DNA from: Chitinophagales bacterium
GTDB lineage: Bacteria > Bacteroidota > Bacteroidia > Chitinophagales > Saprospiraceae
Assembly (NCBI GenBank): GCA_013298845.1
Contig: JAAFJN010000019.1
Coordinates: 1-64,000, forward strand
Direction: 5' to 3'
Length of the DNA stretch: 64,000 nt
Below the pieces are notes generated by a model. That model saw only the letters and a list, made by a program, of their open reading frames with translations. It was not told the DNA's origin and made no database searches. The position numbers were made by a program, and so were the translations under genes. Within the stretch, counting starts at the first letter, position 1; every line of letters starts with the position of its first letter. Positions 1-7,875 of the stretch are shown piece by piece.

Positions 1-470
1 AATTGCGACCCCGCAATGGTTGGTGTTGATACGGTAACATTAACCAATTTCGCCGGGTGCGATTCGCTGGTCGTTACCACTACCACCCTCGCGCCAACGA
101 GCCAAATTTTGCTCAATGCCACCTCTTGCAATCCCGCTTTGATTGGCGTGGATACTCTGGTTTTAAACAACTTTTGGGGTTGTGACTCTTTGGTCATTAC
201 CACCACGACATTTGACCCGGCGGCTATTACGACCACGACGCTTTTTGTCAAAAATTGCGATCCCGCTTTGGTCGGCGTGGACACGGTTATCATTACCAAT
301 AACGCGGGTTGCAGCGCGCTCATCGTGACAGTTACGGAACTGGCGCCCACCAGCCAGACCTTCCGCACCGAAACGGCTTGTGATTTTGCCCAAGTCGGCG
401 TAGACACCATTACGTTGAGTAACCAATACGGCTGTGATTCGCTCTTGATTACCAATACCACCTACGCAGG
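1..470 (+). repeat. Four in-frame coding repeats of ~123-129 bp
   Basis: The Cys codons that open the repeat units lie at about 4, 127, 256 and 379, giving spacings of 123, 129 and 123 bp. Each unit encodes C..PA.VGVDT..L.N..GC.SL followed by a Thr-rich tail. The array probably continues upstream of the window. It is a protein-level repeat, with DNA divergence between copies. Confidence 0.8.
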
Positions 471-1245
471 AATTAACGTTGCCGCCCGCGCCGAAAGCAC
501 CCGCTGTTTTGGCGAAGGCAACGGTATTATTCGGTTAGACAGTGCCTTTACGGCGTATTTGCCCGTTCAATTAACGCTGGCTAATACAAACCAAACCTAC
601 GATGGCAGCCCTGTAACGTGGAATAATTTGTCGGCGGGCGTGTACGAACTTGTGGCCACCAATGCGGAGGGCTGCACGGTTATTCGGGAAATAGAAGTGC
701 CGGAAGCCCCCGAGTTGCTGCTCAGCGCGGGAGCGGAACAAATCAATATTCATCTGGGAGATAGCAGTTGGGTTGAAATTTCGGCGAATTTCCTTCCGGC
801 GCAAGTGCAATGGTTACCCCTCGCCGATGTTACTTGCCCGACCTGCTTATCCACTTATGTGTCGCCGGTGGGTACGGCGCGTTACATTGTCAGTGCGCGG
901 GACAGCAACGATTGCGCGGTAAATACCTCGTTTATTGTGGTGGTGGCGTCGGGAATTCGGTTATTTGTACCCAATGTCCTTTCCTTGGATGCCGAAAACG
1001 CGGGCAATAAATGGACCATTTTCGCTGGTCCCGAAGTAACGTTGATTCGTTCGGCCCGCATTTTTGACCGCTGGGGCAACAAAATTTTTGAACAAACCAA
1101 TGTTTCGCCCAACAGCCCAACCAACTGGGATGGCTCGTACAAGGGCCGCCTTTTGCCGCCGGGCGTGGTGATCTGGATGTGTGAAGTAGAAACCGTGGAT
1201 GGAAAAACAACGGTTATGCAGGGCGATATTACGATTGTTCAATAA
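1..1245 (+). CDS. T9SS type B sorted repeat protein, 3' part (5' end outside window)
   Basis: The reading frame is open from base 1, so this is the C-terminal ~414 residues of a larger secreted protein. Four consecutive ~41-43 residue repeats (bases 1 to ~470) each start with a C-[DN]-P/F-A-x-[VI]-GVDT motif and contain a GC[DS]SL motif. A non-repeat beta-rich stretch follows, and the last ~95 residues (from about base 955) match the gliding-motility-associated / T9SS type B sorting domain: VPN near the start, then FDRWGN, NWDGSYKG and a final beta strand. In this family the domain directs export through the type IX system and surface attachment or release. The cargo function is unknown; the repeats look like an adhesin or filler module. 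The 3' end lies 9 bp from the convergent Nudix gene. Confidence 0.85.
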   Translation, partial: NCDPAMVGVDTVTLTNFAGCDSLVVTTTTLAPTSQILLNATSCNPALIGVDTLVLNNFWGCDSLVITTTTFDPAAITTTTLFVKNCDPALVGVDTVIITNNAGCSALIVTVTELAPTSQTFRTETACDFAQVGVDTITLSNQYGCDSLLITNTTYAGINVAARAESTRCFGEGNGIIRLDSAFTAYLPVQLTLANTNQTYDGSPVTWNNLSAGVYELVATNAEGCTVIREIEVPEAPELLLSAGAEQINIHLGDSSWVEISANFLPAQVQWLPLADVTCPTCLSTYVSPVGTARYIVSARDSNDCAVNTSFIVVVASGIRLFVPNVLSLDAENAGNKWTIFAGPEVTLIRSARIFDRWGNKIFEQTNVSPNSPTNWDGSYKGRLLPPGVVIWMCEVETVDGKTTVMQGDITIVQ

Positions 1246-1254
1246 AAACGTAAA

Positions 1255-1917
1255 TTATTTTATTTCAAAAAGGAACCCTTTTTCCTTGAGTTCCCGGTAC
1301 TTGTCTTCCTCAAAACGGAATAAGGTGCCGGGGCGGCCTTTTTGGGCACTGTGGCGAATTTGGGTTTCTTTTAAAATGCCAAAACTCAATACTTTTTTGC
1401 GGAAATTACGGCGGTCAATTTTGCGATTGAGGATGGATTCGTAGAGTTTTTCGAGTTCCGAAAACAAAAACTCGTCGTGCAACAAATGGAGGCCAATGGG
1501 TTCGTACGTGAGTTTGTTGCGGAGCCGTTGCAAGGCCGTTTGTACAATATCCGCGTGGTCAAAAGCCAGGGCGGGTAATTGGTGAACGTTGTGCCATTGC
1601 GCATCGGAGGCATCGGAGGAAGCCGAAAGTTCGAATTGATCGGGGTTGACCATGCCGAAATACGCCACCGAAATCACCCTTTGGCGCGGGTCGCGGCCCG
1701 GCTGCCCAAACGTGTACAACTGCTCCAAATAGTTAATGGCAACGCCCGTTTCTTCGCGCAATTCGCGTTCCACGGCAGCTTCCAAGGACTCATTGGGCAG
1801 GACAAAACCACCGGGCAAAGCCCATTGCCCCTGAAAAGGAGCAATGAACCGCCGGATGAGCAACAAATGCAATTGCCCTTCTTTATAACCAAATACAACG
1901 GCATCAACGGCCACCAT
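1255..1917 (-). CDS. Nudix domain protein with C-terminal winged helix (NrtR/AraR-like regulator)
   Basis: A 220-residue protein. Residues 1-140 form a Nudix fold with a complete Nudix box at 37-59 (G-x5-E-x7-REL-x-EE-x-GV: G37, E43, R51, E52, E55, E56). Residues ~150-220 look like the winged-helix DNA-binding region found in NrtR-type regulators, ending in basic and aromatic residues. In Bacteroidota, members of this family regulate NAD metabolism or arabinose/xylose catabolism, sensing a sugar or nucleotide in the Nudix domain. It is the last gene of a four-gene minus operon: its ATG overlaps the AsmA-like stop codon by one base (TAATG), implying translational coupling. The intact box means hydrolase activity cannot be excluded. 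Which operon it controls is not visible. Confidence 0.8.
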   Translation of the reverse strand: MVAVDAVVFGYKEGQLHLLLIRRFIAPFQGQWALPGGFVLPNESLEAAVERELREETGVAINYLEQLYTFGQPGRDPRQRVISVAYFGMVNPDQFELSASSDASDAQWHNVHQLPALAFDHADIVQTALQRLRNKLTYEPIGLHLLHDEFLFSELEKLYESILNRKIDRRNFRKKVLSFGILKETQIRHSAQKGRPGTLFRFEEDKYRELKEKGFLFEIK

Positions 1918-4900
1918 TAGTTGTCTTTTTTCTTTTTAAACGGATCCCATTTGTTGAGTTTATCCTGCGCCTGTTCCACCGTTTTTTTGCCTTTATCACC
2001 CATTACCTCGCCCGCTTTTTGGCTGGCACCGGTGCCTACGGCTTCGCCTACTTTTTTACCGGCTTCGGTGCCGAGTGCTTTTGTGGCTTGTTCTTTGGCT
2101 ATTTCGCCGGCCTTTTTCGAGGCTTCATCAATTTTTTGATTGGCCAATTTACTGAGGCTGTCCTGCACTTTGGCGGCCGCTTCGTTGGCTTTTTGTTTGG
2201 CCTTGTCCAACTCGCGGTTAGCGACATTAGTCAGGCTGTCTTTGGCCTTTTCGGTGTAATCGGCGACGGTGGCTTTTACCTCGTCCTGCATGGTGGCTTG
2301 TCCGTCGCTGCCGAGGACTTTTACCGCCATTTTGGGGCTAAACAACGAACCGGTGAGGTCAAAACGGGTATTGATATACTCTCCTTGCGCCACATTAACG
2401 CCCACTTTGGAGGCTTCGGCGGTGAGGAAACTAAGGCCGGAATTGGCGGCAGTACCCAAGGCTTTGCGCGGGATTTTGGTGACGATTTGGTAATTCATTT
2501 CGTTGGAAATACCGTGTGAACCACCGATGCGCATGGCCACGTCTTTTACTTTTACGTCGAAAGGTTTTAACGTTACCTGGCCGTCTTTGATTTCAAACCA
2601 GTTTTTGGTATTGGCCAATTCCAATTTTTTCAAATAAGAAATGTTCAACTTGTCGGCGATTTGGTTCATGGGTTTAAAATCATTAAACACCGCCGCAATG
2701 GTTTCGAGAAAACCCGCCGCCGACAACGTGGTGAAATCAGGTACCATGTCTTTGCCCAACAAACCACTCATGGACAACGAGGTGTTAAATTTACCGTCCA
2801 TTAATTGCGCCACGGGAGCCAGTTTTTTCACCGTTTCAAACTGCGTAAAGGCCCCTTTAAACGTCATATCCTGCAATGCCATGTCCATGTTAAACGATGG
2901 TTTGGACAGGTCGGAGGTATTGTATTCGCCCGTTAAACCAATCAAACCACCCAATACCGACGCCGTGCAATCTTTGAGTGATGCCGATTCGTTTTTCACC
3001 ACAATCGCCCCGTTGAGGTTATTGAGGTCCATATTGGTGTATTTTACTTTGGCAAAATCCGCGTTGATGGTCATGTCCATGTTTTCGGGAACGGGCAAAA
3101 CACCGGTCGCCACGGGTTCGGTGCTGGCGGCGGCGGGTTCTTCGGTCATGAACGGATTGAGGTCGAAATAATTCGATTTGAGGTTAATAACACCCTCGAC
3201 CGTTTGGTTATCAAAGAGGTAATTCCAGGCGTTGTTGATTTGGCCGCTGCCCGAAAGGTCACTTTCACCCAATTTTAACCCAAAATCACTGATGCTCATT
3301 TTATTGGGCAAAAAGTGGCCGCTCATGCGCATATCGTTGATTTTGTAATCTTGGTACAGCATTTGGCCAATTTTGCCGTTTACCGTAAAGTCCCAACGGT
3401 CAAATGCCTTTTCAGTGGCGGCGGGAACGTCGTTGGGAACGGCACTCGTAGCGGGTTCTTCCGGTCCCATTAATTCATTGGCATCCAGCAAATTTGACGA
3501 AAAATCCAATTTGCCCGTCATGGTTTTATTGGTCGAAAAATACGCCAACACATTGTCAATGGTCGCCGAACCGCTGAGGTCACTTTTGCCAATTTGCACT
3601 TTAAAATCATCCACGGTTACTTTTTGCGGCGAAAAAACGGTGTTTAACGACTGCACTTTGACCACCGGACTACCGGCAGCGGCGTAGGTCATACCGTCAA
3701 TGCCGAGGCTGCCCGCCACGTTGATTTGGTCGTATTGTTGGGCATCCATTTGGCTCATGGCCGCTTTGAGCGTAATGTCCGAACGGATGATACCAGCCAT
3801 CGTGGTTACGCCTTCCACCGGGAAGGCTTTGGACAATTCGGAAAGGTTAAGTGTGCCTTTCACTTTGGTGTCAATGGTCGGGTCGGTTACGGGTGTTTTG
3901 AGTTTAAAATAACCTTCCAGCGGGTTGGAACCCACCACCAGCGCAAACCGCGAAATATCCACCACCATCGGGTTCAGCGACGGTCCGGGCGAATTGATGT
4001 TCATATTGACGTTGATCCCGCTCAGGCCCAAAGGCAACGACGGATATTGCACGTTGCCATTGGCCACATCCAATTTTAACTGAAAAGCCGGATACGTCGT
4101 TTCGTTGTATTTGCCTTTGGCCATACCCGCAAAAGCGATGCTGCCGTCGGCTTTTACGCCCGAAAAATCCTGGGTATAAGCGCCGGGAATAATGGACAAA
4201 AAGGATTTAAAATCGTTTTGTGGCGTACCAAACGTCAGGTCCATCAACATATCGGTTTCGTTGGGCATTTCCAACCAACCGTTGAGCAAAAGGGTCAAAT
4301 CGTTCACTTTTGCCTTGTTTTCTTTAAATTCAAAACGCATTTTGGCCATATCGGCGCTGATGGTGGCATCCCAATCGGCGCGGGCGTTCCGCAGGTACTG
4401 CATGCCTTCGTAGTTCACCGACAACTGCTGGATCTTGGTTTCCATCACCAAATCGTAAATCTCCGCGCCGAGGTTACCGCTGCCATTGTGGTTGAGGCCC
4501 GCAATTTCGACCTTCATATTCAGGCCGCGATCGTCGTAGAGGAGTTTGCCGTTTTTGATTTCGTAATACTCCAATTTAATCGGGCTGCTTTCGGTCGTGG
4601 TTTCGGGAGCGGGTTTGGTAATATCGTAATTGGCCGCGCCGTTCGACAACGCGTACACTTTAAGGTCTGGTTCGTCGAGCGAAAGACCTTTTACGATGAT
4701 ATTGCCACTAATGGCCTGCATGAAGTCCACCGCCACGTCGAGGCGTTTGGTTTTGAGCAATTCCACGCCCTGAAAAGGACCGGCGCCGTTAACGATGGAG
4801 ATATTTTCGAGGCCGATGGCCAGTTTGGGAAATTCGCGGAACAAAGAAATATCCACGTCCTGAAAATCGAGGGTCGCGGTAAGTTCATCGTTGGCCATTT

Positions 4901-5006
4901 GTTTGACGGCCGCCACAATTTCATCTTTGTAAAAATAAGGAATGGCGACCATGGCGCCGAGTATTAAGACCAGGAAGAGGCCGAAGCCAATTAATATTTT
5001 TTTCAT
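1917..5006 (-). CDS. AsmA-family envelope protein
   Basis: A 1029-residue protein with one N-terminal membrane helix (about residues 4-26), then a very long beta-rich body typical of AsmA/TamB-like proteins. These span the periplasm and are linked to lipid transport between membranes or to outer-membrane biogenesis. AsmA-type signatures are the start (helix, YFYKDEI, then a segment on a short amphipathic beta strand) and repeated 'SGSG/DLSGSG' beta units around residues 480-610. The last ~120 residues are different: a Lys/Ala/Glu-rich helical tail with repeated KA..KA..A patterns, probably coiled coil, ending KKKKDN. It sits 4 bp downstream of a small membrane protein and is coupled to the Nudix gene. 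Membership is firm; the transported substrate is unknown. Confidence 0.85.
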   Translation of the reverse strand: MKKILIGFGLFLVLILGAMVAIPYFYKDEIVAAVKQMANDELTATLDFQDVDISLFREFPKLAIGLENISIVNGAGPFQGVELLKTKRLDVAVDFMQAISGNIIVKGLSLDEPDLKVYALSNGAANYDITKPAPETTTESSPIKLEYYEIKNGKLLYDDRGLNMKVEIAGLNHNGSGNLGAEIYDLVMETKIQQLSVNYEGMQYLRNARADWDATISADMAKMRFEFKENKAKVNDLTLLLNGWLEMPNETDMLMDLTFGTPQNDFKSFLSIIPGAYTQDFSGVKADGSIAFAGMAKGKYNETTYPAFQLKLDVANGNVQYPSLPLGLSGINVNMNINSPGPSLNPMVVDISRFALVVGSNPLEGYFKLKTPVTDPTIDTKVKGTLNLSELSKAFPVEGVTTMAGIIRSDITLKAAMSQMDAQQYDQINVAGSLGIDGMTYAAAGSPVVKVQSLNTVFSPQKVTVDDFKVQIGKSDLSGSATIDNVLAYFSTNKTMTGKLDFSSNLLDANELMGPEEPATSAVPNDVPAATEKAFDRWDFTVNGKIGQMLYQDYKINDMRMSGHFLPNKMSISDFGLKLGESDLSGSGQINNAWNYLFDNQTVEGVINLKSNYFDLNPFMTEEPAAASTEPVATGVLPVPENMDMTINADFAKVKYTNMDLNNLNGAIVVKNESASLKDCTASVLGGLIGLTGEYNTSDLSKPSFNMDMALQDMTFKGAFTQFETVKKLAPVAQLMDGKFNTSLSMSGLLGKDMVPDFTTLSAAGFLETIAAVFNDFKPMNQIADKLNISYLKKLELANTKNWFEIKDGQVTLKPFDVKVKDVAMRIGGSHGISNEMNYQIVTKIPRKALGTAANSGLSFLTAEASKVGVNVAQGEYINTRFDLTGSLFSPKMAVKVLGSDGQATMQDEVKATVADYTEKAKDSLTNVANRELDKAKQKANEAAAKVQDSLSKLANQKIDEASKKAGEIAKEQATKALGTEAGKKVGEAVGTGASQKAGEVMGDKGKKTVEQAQDKLNKWDPFKKKKDN

Positions 5007-5010
5007 TGCA

Positions 5011-5676
5011 TTAGATGTTTCGTAATTGATAAAGGACGGCTAACGCCAACGCCGCCACTTCTTCGTCGGCATTGAGGTCGCGTAAAAGCAATAACGCCCG
5101 TGGGTTGGGCGACGCTGGCGGCAGTTTGGGATTCGCCAAAGTTAACGCTACGTGGTTATTGATGGCGATGGGCATATTGCGCTCGTCGTTGGAGGGCTGA
5201 ATTTGCGCCAACAACTTGGAACCCCGCCCGGAAGCCAACAATGCCCCACCCGACAACACGGCGTAGGGCTGGCTGTTGAGCCAAATATCCACGTCTTTTT
5301 CGCGCATTCGGAACACCAATTCGTGTTTGCTCGTTTGCGCCACGGCCACTTTTAGTTTGCCCAAATGCACTTCGGCCAAGGCTAAGGCCGGTTCCTGAAA
5401 AATGCTGTTGATAACGCCCACCCGGATTTTACCGGATTCGAGCCAACTACTTTTATCTTTGAGTTCGGCAAACGACAACAGCGGCAACAAATCTTTCCCG
5501 TCCCACGGAATGATGGTCGTTTTAAGTGGTCGGGTGTGGTTGCGCAAACGATTGATGAGGTTATCCCAACCGGCCGTTCCCGGCTGTATCGTTCCGCCTA
5601 AAGCCCTGATAATCAGGGAAAAAATGGAGGCCATAAAGGTTACAAGTATGATGATAAAAAGCAGGAAGGTGCGCAT
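5011..5676 (-). CDS. Membrane-anchored protein of unknown function
   Basis: A 221-residue protein with a hydrophobic N-terminal helix (residues ~3-27) that could be a signal anchor, followed by a soluble domain I do not recognise. The C-terminal half contains an NNHVALTLANP segment and ends in a helix rich in Glu, Ala and Leu. It lies 3 bp after the PD40/OmpA gene and 4 bp before the AsmA-like gene, so it is almost certainly co-transcribed and probably works at the envelope with them. No catalytic motif is visible. Confidence 0.7.
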   Translation of the reverse strand: MRTFLLFIIILVTFMASIFSLIIRALGGTIQPGTAGWDNLINRLRNHTRPLKTTIIPWDGKDLLPLLSFAELKDKSSWLESGKIRVGVINSIFQEPALALAEVHLGKLKVAVAQTSKHELVFRMREKDVDIWLNSQPYAVLSGGALLASGRGSKLLAQIQPSNDERNMPIAINNHVALTLANPKLPPASPNPRALLLLRDLNADEEVAALALAVLYQLRNI

Positions 5677-5679
5677 GGG

Positions 5680-7740
5680 TTAAGGATATTGGTAACTTAC
5701 TTTTACCTCAAAACGCACGTTGGCCTTGTGCTCCTGCTCAGAACAGTTGACCCCGGCGGCGCAGCGGTTACGCGGCATCGTACCACCTTTACCCACCGCT
5801 TTGATGCGTTCTGCTTTAATGCCCCGGTGTTGGAGGTAGGCCACGGCATTATCGGCGCGTTCTTGCGAAATGGTGAGGTTTTCGGCGGCGTTCCCGCGGG
5901 TATCCGTGTGCGCGCTCAACTCGATGTTCATGTACGGGTAACGGCTCATGAGTTCAAAAATACCGTCCAAAACGTTGGTGGTACTGCTGTTCATGGTGCT
6001 TTGTTGCGGGTCGAGGTTAATTTTATCCAAAATGATCAAACTGCCCTCCTGTACGCTGTTGGCCAACGGCGACGCTGCCGCATTGGTACCAATAATTTTG
6101 GTGGGGCGCAGGCGAACTTCCTGGCGGTCGGCGCGGTCTTTTTGGGCAACAAACGAATAATTGGACGGATTAAAGCCATTTTTTTCAATGGTTACCAAAT
6201 AATCGCCCGATTCGCTCAAACAAAGATCGTATTCCCCGTTAAGGTTGGTGCGCACCGTTTGGGATTTATTGGTGGTTTTGTGCACAAATTTCAACTGCGC
6301 ATTGGCGATGCGCGTACCCAATTGATCGGTCATCACTACCCCACCCGCGCGGTGGCAATCGGGTGATTTGTTCAATTTTAACTGAATAATCACCTGGTCG
6401 TCTCCTTCTTCGATGCTCACCAACTGTTGGGTCAACAAATAATCGGGGTGACTGGCCACGAGCATATAACTGCGGTATTTCAGGAAATCGGCGTACGAGC
6501 GACCGTCGAGATCGGTGAGGTAATCCGGGGTGCGCATCCGGTCGGGATTTTTGGGTTTAAGGCTCATGCTGTACACCTCCGGGTTATCGAGCGAGGGTTG
6601 CAAATCGAGGTCGTACATGCTGCTGTCGGAATCCACAAAACCATCGCCGTAGGCTTTGAGTTTACGAATTTCGGCCCCGTACACCGGTTTGCCGGTTTTG
6701 CCATCGCTCACCACAATAATGGCTTCGCGGGTAGCGGGGCGCACCTGTTGGATACCTTTTTCGATGGTAAACATAAAAATATCGTCTTTACCCACCGAAC
6801 CTTTGAGGCCATCGCCACCGGGTTTGCGGTTACTGGTAAAAAAGCCGCTGTTGAGTTCGTCGTTGATAATAAACCCAAGGTCATCTTCGGGTGAATTGTA
6901 GGGTTCGCGCATGTTAAACACCACGTCTTCGTTGGTATCTTTGTCTTTCCCGAGGAAAAAAATGTCCAAACCGCCCAAATTGCTTTGGTAACCCGTGGAC
7001 GAAAAAAACAAGGTACCGTTCGGGTGAATAAACGGAAACAACTCCGATTTTTCGGTGTTCACCTCCGTTACGTTCACCGGCGCACCCCACGTGCCGCCCG
7101 GTTGGCGTTCGGCGTAATAGATATCAAAACCACCCGCGCCACCCGGCATATCGGACGCAAAATACATGCGTTCACCATCGGCGCTGAGCGAGGGATGGGT
7201 ACAAGAGTAATTTTCGTTGTTAAAAGGTAATTCGCCCTTGGGCATCCAGTCAATGGGGCCTTTTTGGGCTTCGTAAATTTTGAGGCGAATTTTGCCCGAA
7301 CGATCCGATTTTTGCACCCCGTCTTTTTGGTTGCCCTGGGTATAATACATGGTGCGAAAATCGCGGCTAAACGTCACCGGACCTTCGTGGAGTTTGGAAT
7401 TGCGCAAATCCAACGAAAAATCCGTTTTCGTGGTGGGCAATCCATTGGGGTCAAAGGGAGAAAAGTACAAATCGGCGAAGGTTTCGCCGGTGTTTTTGTC
7501 CACCGCGCCGTTTTTGCGCGAACTGGAAACGAATACAAAGCCATTTTGGTAATAAGCCGGGCTATAATCCGTGGATTTGGTGTTAATGGTGGTTAAATTA
7601 AGGAGTTCCACTTTGTTCACCGGGGAATCTTTTTCCCGGAAACGATCCTTCGATTTGCTCTTTGAGGATTGTTGAGCCGATACCGCCGAAGCGACAAGGA
7701 TAAAGGGGAGGATAAGGAGGGCTAAAATGTGTTTATTCAT
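5680..7740 (-). CDS. PD40/OmpA-family outer-membrane protein
   Basis: The ATG at 7740 is preferred over the in-frame one at 7803 because it places a clean signal peptide (MNKHILALL..ASAVSAQ) at the N-terminus; this gives 686 residues. Domains in order: WD40-like PD40 beta-propeller repeats (~50-330, with FVSSSR, YFASD and FFSSTGY strands), a carboxypeptidase-regulatory-like beta sandwich (~465-535) and a C-terminal OmpA peptidoglycan-binding domain (~575-684) with the HTDTRG and ISQERA signatures. Related Bacteroidota proteins tether the outer membrane to peptidoglycan, and some (PorE-like) belong to the type IX secretion machinery. It heads the minus operon that continues into AsmA and Nudix genes. 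Assignment to T9SS itself would be an inference. Confidence 0.85.
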   Translation of the reverse strand: MNKHILALLILPFILVASAVSAQQSSKSKSKDRFREKDSPVNKVELLNLTTINTKSTDYSPAYYQNGFVFVSSSRKNGAVDKNTGETFADLYFSPFDPNGLPTTKTDFSLDLRNSKLHEGPVTFSRDFRTMYYTQGNQKDGVQKSDRSGKIRLKIYEAQKGPIDWMPKGELPFNNENYSCTHPSLSADGERMYFASDMPGGAGGFDIYYAERQPGGTWGAPVNVTEVNTEKSELFPFIHPNGTLFFSSTGYQSNLGGLDIFFLGKDKDTNEDVVFNMREPYNSPEDDLGFIINDELNSGFFTSNRKPGGDGLKGSVGKDDIFMFTIEKGIQQVRPATREAIIVVSDGKTGKPVYGAEIRKLKAYGDGFVDSDSSMYDLDLQPSLDNPEVYSMSLKPKNPDRMRTPDYLTDLDGRSYADFLKYRSYMLVASHPDYLLTQQLVSIEEGDDQVIIQLKLNKSPDCHRAGGVVMTDQLGTRIANAQLKFVHKTTNKSQTVRTNLNGEYDLCLSESGDYLVTIEKNGFNPSNYSFVAQKDRADRQEVRLRPTKIIGTNAAASPLANSVQEGSLIILDKINLDPQQSTMNSSTTNVLDGIFELMSRYPYMNIELSAHTDTRGNAAENLTISQERADNAVAYLQHRGIKAERIKAVGKGGTMPRNRCAAGVNCSEQEHKANVRFEVKVSYQYP

Positions 7741-7748
7741 AATCGTCG

Positions 7749-7779
7749 CAAATATCGTATTTATACTGAGCGTAGTCAA
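7749..7779 (-). promoter_or_regulatory. Probable promoter of the OmpA/AsmA operon
   Basis: Reading the minus strand, TTG (7778-7776) is followed after 19 bases by GATATTTG (7756-7749), one mismatch from the Bacteroidota -7 consensus TAnnTTTG. It lies just upstream of the chosen ATG at 7740, which supports that start over 7803. Confidence 0.4.
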
Positions 7780-7795
7780 CATTTTACTACAAATT

Positions 7796-7843
7796 ATCGT
7801 CAAAATTTGACGGAGTCGAAGTACAAACGCAGATTTTGACGAT
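7796..7843. promoter_or_regulatory. Inverted repeat in the divergent promoter region (possible operator)
   Basis: ATCGTCAAAA at 7796-7805 is repeated in inverted orientation as TTTTGACGAT at 7834-7843 (10/10). The left arm is also part of a 15-base palindrome at 7798-7812 (CGTCAAA-A-TTTGACG). The arrangement sits between the minus OmpA operon and the plus helicase gene, where a regulator could act on both. Confidence 0.4.
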
Positions 7844-7863
7844 ATTAATTCACAAAGGGTACA

Positions 7864-7871
7864 TATTTTTG
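7864..7871 (+). promoter_or_regulatory. -7 promoter element TATTTTTG of the helicase gene
   Basis: A perfect TAnnTTTG match ends only 4 bases before the ATG at 7876. A TTTG at 7835-7838 lies 25 bases upstream, longer than the usual ~19-23. If functional, the transcript would be leaderless or nearly so. Confidence 0.45.
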
Positions 7872-7875
7872 CGCC

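Noticed and set aside
4218-4967. Open frame of 249 codons on the plus strand inside the AsmA-like gene
   Set aside because: Complement of the AsmA-like N-terminal half; low-complexity His/Phe/Val-rich translation.
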